Of a stretch of 64,000 nucleotides of DNA, positions 1 through 7,295 are shown one piece after another. Position 1 is the stretch's first letter. Each line of letters opens with the position of its first letter. This DNA comes from Streptomyces sp. SAJ15 (GTDB lineage: Bacteria > Actinomycetota > Actinomycetes > Streptomycetales > Streptomycetaceae), in contig NZ_NISY01000005.1 of NCBI RefSeq assembly GCF_007595705.1, forward strand, positions 422,981 through 486,980. The letters run 5' to 3'. Under the pieces are notes generated by a model. It did not search any database, was not told where the DNA came from, and saw only the letters and a list, made by a program, of their open reading frames with translations. The position numbers were made by a program, and so were the translations under genes.

Positions 1-2715
1 AGGCGGCTGGCCCCGATCCAGAGCGTCCCCGGCTTCGTGTTCGCCGAGGAGTTCGGCGGCACCAACGGCATCGGCCTGGCCCTCGCGGAGCGGCAGTTGG
101 TCAACGTCTACGGCGCCGAGCACTTCGCCGAGCGCTCCCAGTCGAACGCCTGCTCGGCGATTCCGGTGCGCGACCTGCTCAGCGGGCGGATCGAGGGCGT
201 GCTGTGCTTCGGCTATCCGTACGACGACATCGACCCGGCACTGAACACCGTGATCCGCAGAGCCGCCGGCGCCATCGAACGGCGGCTGCTGGAGCAGAGT
301 TCGGCGCGCGAGCGGGCGCTGTTGCAGGCGTACCTCGACGCCCGGAGCCAGGTGTTCCTCGGCGAGGCCGCGAGCAACGGCCTGCCCGCCGATCTCGCCG
401 ACAGCGGACTGGACTGGCGCGACCAGATGATCCTCAAGGAGAAGGCGGCCGAGCTGATCGCCTCGGCGCAGCGCGCCGCCGTCGAGGTGCCGCTGCCCGG
501 CGACCGCCGGATCACCCTGCTGAGCCGGCCGGTGCGCAGCGCCTCCGGAGTCGAGGGCCTGGTCATCGAGGCACTTCTGCCGTCCCGGCGGCAACGCCTG
601 ACCGTCGTCCAGTCCGAGGCCGCGCCCGGCCCGCCGCACGCCCCGGCACAGCGCCTCCCCTCCCCCTGCCTCACCCTGCCCGGCGGGCTTCCGGGCAGGC
701 CGGCGAGCCGGACCGCCGCCATCGGTGCCGCCGTCGTCGCCGCCACGCCCGCGCCTCCTTCCGCCGAGACCCTCACCGCCGCCGCACCGTCCCGAGGGCC
801 GACTCCGGGCGGTCCGGAGCCGGGCCGGGCCGTCGGCGATGCGGGGACCCCGACACCGCGGGACGGCGAAGGCATCGCCTACGGTCCGGATCTCACCCAC
901 CGCGAGGAGGCCGCCGACCGCGAGGGCGTCGGCGACGGCGCGACCAGCGGACTGGTGCTGGTGGGCGAGCCGGGGGTGGGGCAGTACGCCGTGGCGGCCC
1001 GGCGCCGTCTGGAGCTGTTGTCCGAGGCCAGCACCCGGATCGGTACCACCCTGGACGTGACCCGCACGACGCGGGAGCTCGCCGAGATGGCCGTCCCCCG
1101 CCTGGCCGACTTCGTCACCATCGACCTCCCCGAGGCGGTGCTGCGCGGCGAGGAGCCGACCGACCCGCGCGTCGACCTCTACCGCACGGTCGTCCACGGC
1201 ATCCGTGACGACTGCCCCTTCTACCCGGCCGGCGGGCGGGTGGACCTGCGCCCCAGCACGCCCCACATCCGCTGCCTGACCAGCGGACAGCCCGTACTCG
1301 AACCCGATCTGCGGGCCGCGACGGGCTGGCTGCTCCAGGACCCCGCGCACGCCCAGCGCCTGCTGGCGCACAACGTCCACTCCCTCATCACGGTCCCCCT
1401 CCTCGCCCGCGGCATCGTCCTCGGTGTGGCCGGCTTCTACCGGTCCCGGGACCCCTCCCCGTTCGGGGACGACGACCGCGCCCTGGCGCAGGAGCTGGCG
1501 ACCCGCGCCGCCATCTGCGTCGACAACGCCCGCCGTTACACCCGCGAGCACAGCATGGTGCTCGCCCTGCAGCGCAGCCTGCTGCCGCACGGCTTCCCAG
1601 AACAGAACGCCGTCGAGATAGCCCACTGCTACATGCCGGCCGAGTCCGGGGTCGGCGGCGACTGGTTCGACGTCATCCCCCTCTCCAGCGCCCGTGTCGC
1701 CCTCGTCGTCGGCGACGTCGTCGGCCACGGGCTGCACGCCGCCGCCACGATGGGCCGGCTGCGCACCGCCGCGCACAACTTCGCCGAGCTGGATCTGCCC
1801 CCGGACGAGGTCCTGACCCACCTCGACAACCTGGTGGGCCGTCTGGACCGGGACGAGAGCGGAGTGGAGGAGGACCCCACCAGTACCGGCATCATCGGCG
1901 CGACCTGTCTGTACGCCATCTACGACCCCACCTCGCAGCAGTGCACCATGGCGCGGGCCGGCCACCCGCCGCCGGCCCTGGTCCGCCCCGACGGCACCGT
2001 CACCTTCCCCGACCTGCCCGCCGGTCCGCCGCTGGGCCTGGGCGGTCTGCCCTTCGAGACCGCCGAGTTCCACCTCCCCGAGGGCAGCCAGCTGGTCCTC
2101 TACACGGACGGGCTCGTCGAGGACCGCCGACGTGACTTCGACACCGCCTACGACCAGCTGCGGCAGGTGCTGGCCCACCCCAGCCGCCCGCCCGAGGACA
2201 CCTGTCGGGCCGTCCTCCAGTCGGTGGTGCCCGAACACCCCACCGACGACATCGCCCTCCTCGTCGCCCGTACGCACGCCCTCGATCCGCTCCGGATCGC
2301 CACCTGGGAGCTGCCCGCCGACCCGGCGCTCGTCTCCGAGATCCGCGCCGCCGTCACCCGCCGACTGACCGAATGGGGTCTGGATGAGCTCACCTTCGCC
2401 ACCGAACTGCTGCTCAGCGAGCTCGTCACCAACGCCATCCGCTACGGAAGCGGCCCCATCGGCGTGCGCCTGCTCTACGACCGCACCCTGACCTGCGAGG
2501 TCTCCGACGGCAGCAGCACCGCCCCGCATCTGCGCCACGCCGCGACGACCGACGAGGGCGGGCGCGGGCTGTTCCTCGTCGCCCAGCTCGCCCAGGCGTG
2601 GGGCACCCGCTACACCGCCGCCGGCAAGGTGATCTGGGCCGAGTGCTCCCTGGACGTGCCCGGCGGGATCCCCGCGTTGGCCGGACCCCGGTTCGACGAC
2701 ATACCCGCGATCTGA
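1..2715 (+). CDS. GAF-GAF-SpoIIE (PP2C)-HATPase regulatory phosphatase, 5' truncated
   Basis: The reading frame is open from base 1 (first codons read RRLAPIQSVPGF), so the true start lies outside the window; the GTG at 37 is internal. The N-terminal part (to about 600) resembles the GAF-type sensor region of AcoR-like regulators, with the motif EEFGGTNGIGLAL. A low-complexity Ala/Pro/Gly linker follows (about 610-1000), then a second GAF domain (about 1010-1540). A SpoIIE-type PP2C domain covers about 1555-2270, with the metal-binding motifs GGDWFDV, GDVVGHG and YTDGLVE. A C-terminal HATPase_c anti-sigma-kinase-like domain (about 2330-2690) has the N-box ELVTNAIRYG and GGRGLFLV. The family normally controls anti-anti-sigma factors in response to a GAF ligand; the partner here is not visible. 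Cytoplasmic, with no signal peptide seen in the part present. Confidence 0.9.
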   Translation, partial: RRLAPIQSVPGFVFAEEFGGTNGIGLALAERQLVNVYGAEHFAERSQSNACSAIPVRDLLSGRIEGVLCFGYPYDDIDPALNTVIRRAAGAIERRLLEQSSARERALLQAYLDARSQVFLGEAASNGLPADLADSGLDWRDQMILKEKAAELIASAQRAAVEVPLPGDRRITLLSRPVRSASGVEGLVIEALLPSRRQRLTVVQSEAAPGPPHAPAQRLPSPCLTLPGGLPGRPASRTAAIGAAVVAATPAPPSAETLTAAAPSRGPTPGGPEPGRAVGDAGTPTPRDGEGIAYGPDLTHREEAADREGVGDGATSGLVLVGEPGVGQYAVAARRRLELLSEASTRIGTTLDVTRTTRELAEMAVPRLADFVTIDLPEAVLRGEEPTDPRVDLYRTVVHGIRDDCPFYPAGGRVDLRPSTPHIRCLTSGQPVLEPDLRAATGWLLQDPAHAQRLLAHNVHSLITVPLLARGIVLGVAGFYRSRDPSPFGDDDRALAQELATRAAICVDNARRYTREHSMVLALQRSLLPHGFPEQNAVEIAHCYMPAESGVGGDWFDVIPLSSARVALVVGDVVGHGLHAAATMGRLRTAAHNFAELDLPPDEVLTHLDNLVGRLDRDESGVEEDPTSTGIIGATCLYAIYDPTSQQCTMARAGHPPPALVRPDGTVTFPDLPAGPPLGLGGLPFETAEFHLPEGSQLVLYTDGLVEDRRRDFDTAYDQLRQVLAHPSRPPEDTCRAVLQSVVPEHPTDDIALLVARTHALDPLRIATWELPADPALVSEIRAAVTRRLTEWGLDELTFATELLLSELVTNAIRYGSGPIGVRLLYDRTLTCEVSDGSSTAPHLRHAATTDEGGRGLFLVAQLAQAWGTRYTAAGKVIWAECSLDVPGGIPALAGPRFDDIPAI

Positions 2716-2723
2716 GATCGCGG
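2705..2723 (+). terminator. Palindromic hairpin around the stop codon
   Basis: A perfect 8-bp inverted repeat, CCGCGATC / GATCGCGG, has the phosphatase stop codon TGA as its 3-base loop. It is GC-rich and a plausible transcription terminator or mRNA 3'-end stabiliser. There is no T-run, which is usual for actinobacteria. Confidence 0.45.
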
Positions 2724-2797
2724 CGTCGAAGCGGAAAAGGGCCTTAGCATGGCGGAGGTGCGGGGGAGGACCAAGAGGCCGACCCCCGGAGAAGTCC

Positions 2798-4375
2798 GTG
2801 AAGTCCGTGCATGACGCTCCCGACGCCCCCGCTCCCCCAGGCCACGGCCCCGCGCCCCTCGTCCGCGTACACGGCCTCAGCAAGCGGTTTGGCGGCACGC
2901 TCGCGCTGGACGCGGTGGACCTCGACATCCGCCCCGGCAGCGTGCTCGCCCTGCTCGGCCCCAACGGCGCCGGAAAGTCGACCCTCATCAAGGTGCTGGC
3001 GGGCGTGCACCACGCGGACGAGGGCGAGGTGACCGTCGCCGGCCACCCGCTCGGCAGCGAGGCGGCCTCCCGCCGGATGTCCTTCATCCATCAGGACCTG
3101 GGGCTGGTGGACTGGATGAGCGTCGGCGAGAACATCGCCCTGGGCACCGGCTACCCGCGCCGCGCGGGGCTGCTGTCCTGGCGCGACATCCGCGCCCAGG
3201 GCACCGCGGCCCTGGCCACCGTCGCCGCGCACCTGGACCCGGACACCCCCGTCGCCACCCTCACCCGCGCCGAACGCTCCCTGGTGGCCATCGCCCGCGC
3301 GCTGTCCGCCCAGGCCGACGTCATCATCCTGGACGAGCCCACCGCCAGCCTGCCGGCCGCGGACTGCGCCCGGCTCTTCGAGGTGCTGCGCACCCTGCGC
3401 GACGAGGGGCACGCCGTCGTCTTCGTCACCCACCGGCTGGACGAGGTGTACAAGGTGGCCGACTCCTTCGCGGTGCTGCGCGACGGCCACCTCATCAGCC
3501 AGGGCCCGCTCGCCGGCTACGGATTCACCCAACTGGTGTACGACATCGTGGGCCACCAACCGGGCGGGATGCTGCCCGCGCACGCCATGAGCGCCTACGC
3601 CAGCACCATGCCGGAGCCCTCGTCCCGCCCCGTCGTGCTGAGCGTGGAGGGCGCACGGACCGAGAGCGCCGGACCGGTCGACCTGGAGCTGCGCGCCGGG
3701 GAGATCCTCGGCATGGTCGGCCTCACCGGCGCCGGGCACATGGAGCTGGGCCGCGCGCTGGCCGGCTCCCAGCCCCTCCTCGACGGACGCGCCCTGCTCG
3801 ACGGCCGCCCGTACCGGCCGGGCAGCGTCGCCGACGCCGTCGACGCCGGCGTCGGCTTCGTGACCAGCAACCGTCAGGAGGAGGGTTGCGCCCCCGAGCT
3901 GACGGTGCGGGAGAACCTGCTGGCCAACCTTCGGGCGGGCGGGCGGTCCGCGGCCCGCTGGATCAGCCCCCGGCGCGAGCGCGCCGAGGCCACCGCCCTG
4001 ATCGACCGGTTCTCGGTGCGACCGCGCGACAGCGAGGTGCCGATCGCCACGCTCTCCGGGGGAAACCAGCAGAAGATCATGATCGGCCGGTGGCTGCGGA
4101 TGAGCCGACGGCTGCTGATCCTCGAGGAGCCGACCGCCGGCGTCGACGTCGGCGCCAAGGCCGCCATCTACCGGCTGCTCCACAACGCGCTGACCGAGGG
4201 GCTCGCCGTGCTGCTCATCTCCACCGACTTCGAGGAGGTCGCTCAGGTATGTCACCGGGCCCTGGTCTTCGTCCGCGGAACGGTGACCGCGGAGCTGAGC
4301 GACGAGGCCCTCACGGTCACCGAGCTCGCCCGCACCGCCTCGGCCATGCCGCCCCTCACCTGGACGCCGGCATGA
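2798..4375 (+). CDS. Sugar ABC transporter, double ATP-binding subunit (RbsA/XylG-like)
   Basis: 525 residues with two tandem ABC domains, the architecture of CUT2 (ribose/xylose/galactose-type) importers. Domain 1 has Walker A GPNGAGKST, Walker B VIILDEPTAS and the switch VFVTHR, but its signature is degenerate (LTRAERSL instead of LSGGQ). Domain 2 has a degenerate Walker A (GLTGAGHME) but a good signature LSGGNQQK and Walker B LLILEEPTAGVD. This asymmetry is typical of the family, where one composite ATP site is active. The GTG start at 2798 has GGAGAA just upstream at about 2788-2793. The stop overlaps the permease start (ATGA), so the three transporter genes are translationally coupled. 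Cytoplasmic face of the membrane; the substrate cannot be read from sequence. Confidence 0.93.
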   Translation: MKSVHDAPDAPAPPGHGPAPLVRVHGLSKRFGGTLALDAVDLDIRPGSVLALLGPNGAGKSTLIKVLAGVHHADEGEVTVAGHPLGSEAASRRMSFIHQDLGLVDWMSVGENIALGTGYPRRAGLLSWRDIRAQGTAALATVAAHLDPDTPVATLTRAERSLVAIARALSAQADVIILDEPTASLPAADCARLFEVLRTLRDEGHAVVFVTHRLDEVYKVADSFAVLRDGHLISQGPLAGYGFTQLVYDIVGHQPGGMLPAHAMSAYASTMPEPSSRPVVLSVEGARTESAGPVDLELRAGEILGMVGLTGAGHMELGRALAGSQPLLDGRALLDGRPYRPGSVADAVDAGVGFVTSNRQEEGCAPELTVRENLLANLRAGGRSAARWISPRRERAEATALIDRFSVRPRDSEVPIATLSGGNQQKIMIGRWLRMSRRLLILEEPTAGVDVGAKAAIYRLLHNALTEGLAVLLISTDFEEVAQVCHRALVFVRGTVTAELSDEALTVTELARTASAMPPLTWTPA

Positions 4376-5427
4376 CGACCAGCCCACCCCGCACCCCGCC
4401 GAGCCGCCGCGTCGGCCATCTCGTCGGCGCCTACGGCCTGCTGGTCCTGACCGTCCTGGCCTTCGCGGCCTTCTCCCTCGCGCTGCCGGACACCTTCCCG
4501 ACGCTGGACAACATCTCCGCCATCCTGTCCAACCAGTCGATCACCGCCATGCTGGCGCTCGGCGCGATGATCCCCATCGTCACCGGCAAGTTCGACCTGT
4601 CCATCGGCTACGGCCTGGGTCTGGCGCACGTCCTGACGATGTGGCTGATCGTCGACGGGAAGTGGCCCTGGCCGCTGGCCTGCCTGGTGGTGATCGTCGG
4701 CGGGGCGGTCGTCGGCGCCTTCAACGGCGTCGTGGTGGAGTTCGCACGGATCGACTCCTTCATCGCCACCCTGGGCACCGGCAGCATCATGTACGCCTTC
4801 ACCGGCTGGATCACCGGCGGGGCCCGGATCGTGCCGGGCGCGGACGGCCTGCCGACCGGCTTCACCGACCTGTACGACTCCCGCTTCCTCGGCCTTCCGG
4901 TCTCCGCCTTCTACGTGCTCGCCCTCACCGCGGTGCTGTGGCTGGTCCTGGAGCGCCTGCCGCTGGGCCGCTACCTGTACGTCATCGGCTCCAGCTCCCG
5001 CACCGCCGACCTGGTCGGCATCCCCTCCCGCCGCTACATCGTCTACGCCTTCGTCGGCTCCGGCCTGGTGGTCGGCACCGCGGGGGTGCTGCTCGCCGCA
5101 CAGCAGCGGATCGGCAACCCCAGCGTCGGCATCGACTACCTGCTGCCCGCCTTCGTCGGGGCCCTCCTCGGCTCCACCGCCATCCGGCCGGGCCGCGCCA
5201 ACGCCCTGGGCACGCTCGTCGCCGTCACCATCCTGGCCATCGGCCTCGCCGGCATCGGCCAGCTCGGCGCCCAGTTCTGGGTCACCCCCCTGTTCAACGG
5301 CACCACCCTGCTCATCGCCGTGGGCCTGGCCGGCTACGCCGCGCGCCGCCAGCTGCGGCTGCGGAGAGCGGAGCCGCGCCCGGCCCTGCGCGACGTACCC
5401 GGGGCCACCCCGGGAGCCACCCCGTGA
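4372..5427 (+). CDS. Sugar ABC transporter permease (RbsC/BPD_transp_2 family)
   Basis: 351 residues from the ATG at 4372, which overlaps the ATPase stop. The frame is open further upstream inside the ATPase gene, but that part is out-of-frame overlap. The protein is strongly hydrophobic with about eight to ten predicted membrane segments, starting with one at residues 20-40 (LLVLTVLAFAAFSLALP). It contains the family-typical GKFDLSIGYGLGLAHV and, near the end, GALLGSTAIRPGRANALGTLVAV. It forms the membrane channel for the neighbouring double ATPase. The last codons overlap the GTG of the binding-protein gene. Confidence 0.93.
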   Translation: MTTSPPRTPPSRRVGHLVGAYGLLVLTVLAFAAFSLALPDTFPTLDNISAILSNQSITAMLALGAMIPIVTGKFDLSIGYGLGLAHVLTMWLIVDGKWPWPLACLVVIVGGAVVGAFNGVVVEFARIDSFIATLGTGSIMYAFTGWITGGARIVPGADGLPTGFTDLYDSRFLGLPVSAFYVLALTAVLWLVLERLPLGRYLYVIGSSSRTADLVGIPSRRYIVYAFVGSGLVVGTAGVLLAAQQRIGNPSVGIDYLLPAFVGALLGSTAIRPGRANALGTLVAVTILAIGLAGIGQLGAQFWVTPLFNGTTLLIAVGLAGYAARRQLRLRRAEPRPALRDVPGATPGATP

Positions 5428-6590
5428 GACGCCCGGCGCCCGCGAGACGCACCGCCGCGCTGGCGATGGCGGCGGCCCTGGCCCTCGTGCCCGGCACCGC
5501 CCTCGTCGGCTGCGAACGCGGCTCGTCGACGGGCGCCGCCTCCTCCCCCACCGCTCCGGACACGCCCGGCTGCCCCGAGACCCTCGCCGAGGCCGGGGCC
5601 GCCGTACGGCAGGCCGAGAAGTCCGACCCCGAGTGGAGCGGACCGACCACCGGCCCCCGCGCGGTCCCCGACAAGGACCTGGTCTTCGTCGCCCAGACCA
5701 TGACCAACCCCGGCGTCGCGGGCGCCGCCAACGGCGTCCGGGAGGCCGCGAAGGCCATCGGCTGGAACGTCAGGGTCATCGACGGCCAGGGCACCCCCGC
5801 CGGCATCCAGGCCGCCTTCAGCCAGGCCATCGCCCTCCGCCCCGACGGCATCGTCATCGGCGGCTTCGACCCCAAGCTGACCTCCCAGCAGGTCGCCCGG
5901 GCCAACGCGGCCGGCATCCCGCTCGTCGGCTGGCACGCGGTCGACTCCCCCGGCCCGAGCGAGGACCCCGAGCTGTTCAGCAACATCACCACCCGGGTCG
6001 AGGACGTCGCCAGGATCAGCGCCGACTGGATCATCGCGAACTCTCACGGCCACGCCGGCGTGGTGGTGTTCACGGACGCCTCGATCCCGTTCGCCCGCTA
6101 CAAGTCCGACCTCATCAAGGAGGAGCTCGCCACCTGCTCCAGCGTGCGGCTCCTCGCAGAGGAGAACATCCCGCTCTCCGACTCGAGCACCCGCACCCCG
6201 CAGGAGGTCTCGTCGCTGCTGTCCCGCTTCCCCGGCACCTGGAGCCACTCCGTCGCCATCAACGACGTCTACTTCGCCGACGCCGCCCCGGCCTTCCGCG
6301 CCGCCCGCAAGAAGGGCGCCGATCCCCCCTACAACATCGGCGCCGGCGACGGCGACCCCTCCGCCTTCCAGCGCATCAACAGCGCCCAGTTCCAGACCGC
6401 CACCGTCCCCGAACCCCTCTCCGCCCAGGGCTGGCAGATCGTCGACGAGTTCAACCGCGCCTTCTCCCACCGCCCCGCCAGCGACTACGTAGCCCCCGTC
6501 CACATCTCCACCGCCGCCAACAGCAAGGGCCTCTCGACCTGGGACCCCCCGGGGTACCGGGAGGCGTACCGGGAGATCTGGGGGGTGTGA
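5424..6590 (+). CDS. Sugar-binding lipoprotein of the ABC importer (Peripla_BP_4-like)
   Basis: 388 residues from GTG 5424, which overlaps the permease stop. The N-terminus is a lipoprotein signal: basic RRPAPARR, a hydrophobic stretch, and lipobox LVGC at about residues 26-29. The rest is a type I periplasmic-binding fold of the ribose/xylose class (DLVFVAQTMTNPGVAGAANG at the start of lobe 1, DGIVIGGFDP, GVVVFTDAS). It is expected to be anchored outside the membrane and to deliver substrate to the permease. Gene order ATPase-permease-binding protein differs from the more frequent binding-protein-first order. No regulator sits next to the operon in the window, so the inducer is unknown. Confidence 0.9.
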   Translation: MRRPAPARRTAALAMAAALALVPGTALVGCERGSSTGAASSPTAPDTPGCPETLAEAGAAVRQAEKSDPEWSGPTTGPRAVPDKDLVFVAQTMTNPGVAGAANGVREAAKAIGWNVRVIDGQGTPAGIQAAFSQAIALRPDGIVIGGFDPKLTSQQVARANAAGIPLVGWHAVDSPGPSEDPELFSNITTRVEDVARISADWIIANSHGHAGVVVFTDASIPFARYKSDLIKEELATCSSVRLLAEENIPLSDSSTRTPQEVSSLLSRFPGTWSHSVAINDVYFADAAPAFRAARKKGADPPYNIGAGDGDPSAFQRINSAQFQTATVPEPLSAQGWQIVDEFNRAFSHRPASDYVAPVHISTAANSKGLSTWDPPGYREAYREIWGV

Positions 6591-6663
6591 CGGCGGGCCG
6601 GGCGGCTTCGTTCCGGCAAGCGTGGTGTCCGCCCCGCGGCGGTGAGGCATCATGAGGGCGTCG

Positions 6664-6741
6664 TTCAGTCCCCGTCCGACGGGGGTGGCCCCTAAAAACA
6701 GCTGCGCTCTGCCTGGTCCCCGCGCATGCGGGGCTGACCTC
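6664..6741 (+). ncRNA. Degenerate repeat-spacer-repeat unit upstream of cas genes (candidate Cas-regulating crRNA-like RNA)
   Basis: Two pseudo-repeats of the downstream array flank about 20 bases. Pseudo-repeat 1 (6664-6692) keeps the 3' part of the array repeat (GGGGGTGG then CCCC, one change). It also keeps a hairpin in which both arms changed together (CCCCGT / ACGGGG). Pseudo-repeat 2 (6713-6741) is identical to repeat bases 2-21, including the CCCCGCGCATGCGGGG hairpin, and diverges after that. The intervening segment 6693-6712 begins TAAAAACAG. The arrangement resembles the CreA/CreR class of cas-regulating RNAs, but could also be the remnant of an old array. Transcription is not shown by sequence alone. 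Confidence 0.5.
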
Positions 6742-6773
6742 GGCGGCCTCAACGAGCAACGGTCCGGCTAGCG

Positions 6774-6830
6774 AACTAAAAACAGAAACGCTTAACTCCC
6801 CTTCTTTAACAGGGTAATTGCGATCAAGAT
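6774..6830 (+). promoter_or_regulatory. AT-rich candidate promoter region with a partial match to the pseudo-spacer
   Basis: This is the most AT-rich stretch between the ABC operon and cas3. TAAAAACAG at 6777-6785 repeats the first nine bases of the pseudo-spacer at 6693. Four more bases at pseudo-spacer positions 13-16 (CGCT) also match, giving 13 of the first 16. The three bases before it are AAC, which could serve as a type I-E PAM of the AAN kind. Hexamers such as TTAACT (6792-6797) and TAATTG (about 6815-6820) could be -35/-10 elements for the downstream genes. The promoter call is inference from base composition only. Confidence 0.35.
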
Positions 6831-6903
6831 ACCGCGGCCTCTACCGTCTACAGCGCTGCGGACCCGCATCGAAGGCGTGACCGTCGCACAGCCATATGCA
6901 CAA

Positions 6904-6956
6904 GAGACCGGGCCCGATGTACCTCACTCACGCGACGAGGAGGTGGGCCCGGTCTC
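6904..6956. repeat. 12-bp perfect inverted repeat with 29-base loop
   Basis: GAGACCGGGCCC at 6904-6915 is perfectly complementary to GGGCCCGGTCTC at 6945-6956. It lies between the pseudo-CRISPR unit and the small open frame before cas3. It could fold as an RNA hairpin in a 5' leader (attenuator or terminator) or be a remnant of mobile-element ends. No transposase frame is present. Confidence 0.6.
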
Positions 6957-6992
6957 GTCCCTCACGGCCTCAACGCAGAGAGGAACGACGGC

Positions 6993-7181
6993 ATGTTATC
7001 GCCGCAGAATGGCGCCACCCAACCTCCAGAGCCTCCCCCAACCCTGTACGCGCTACTGCCGTCGCTCATCGCGGCGTGCCCCACCGCCGCCTCCTCCGCG
7101 CCGTGGGCATGGGGCACGGTAGTGATCGTGGTTGTCGTCCTGGCAATCATGCAGCCAAGGCCGCGGGGCCTCAGCGCCTGA
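6993..7181 (+). CDS. Small putative membrane protein upstream of cas3
   Basis: 62 residues with one hydrophobic segment (about 43-54, WGTVVIVVVVLAIM) and a Pro-rich N-terminus. A good ribosome-binding site, GAGAGG, lies 9 bases before the ATG at 6993. The protein is not recognised as a member of any family. It precedes cas3 by 114 bases on the same strand and may share its transcript. Support is limited to the RBS, the single membrane helix and the position. Base use is less GC-skewed than in neighbouring genes, so it may be spurious or recently acquired. Confidence 0.4.
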   Translation: MLSPQNGATQPPEPPPTLYALLPSLIAACPTAASSAPWAWGTVVIVVVVLAIMQPRPRGLSA

Positions 7182-7295
7182 CGGGCGCAGCCGGTGCCGG
7201 TCCGTGATCCGGCACCGGACGCCCGTCCCGCTTATCACCTCACCCTCCGCTTCCTCTCCTCTTTCGGCATACAGCGCCCCAGGGAGGGCACAGGC

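Noticed and set aside
2744..4387. Minus-strand 547-codon frame opposite the ABC ATPase gene
   Set aside because: It is the antisense shadow of high-GC codons. Its composition is Gly/Ala/Val/Gln-rich without motifs, while the plus strand has full ABC motifs.
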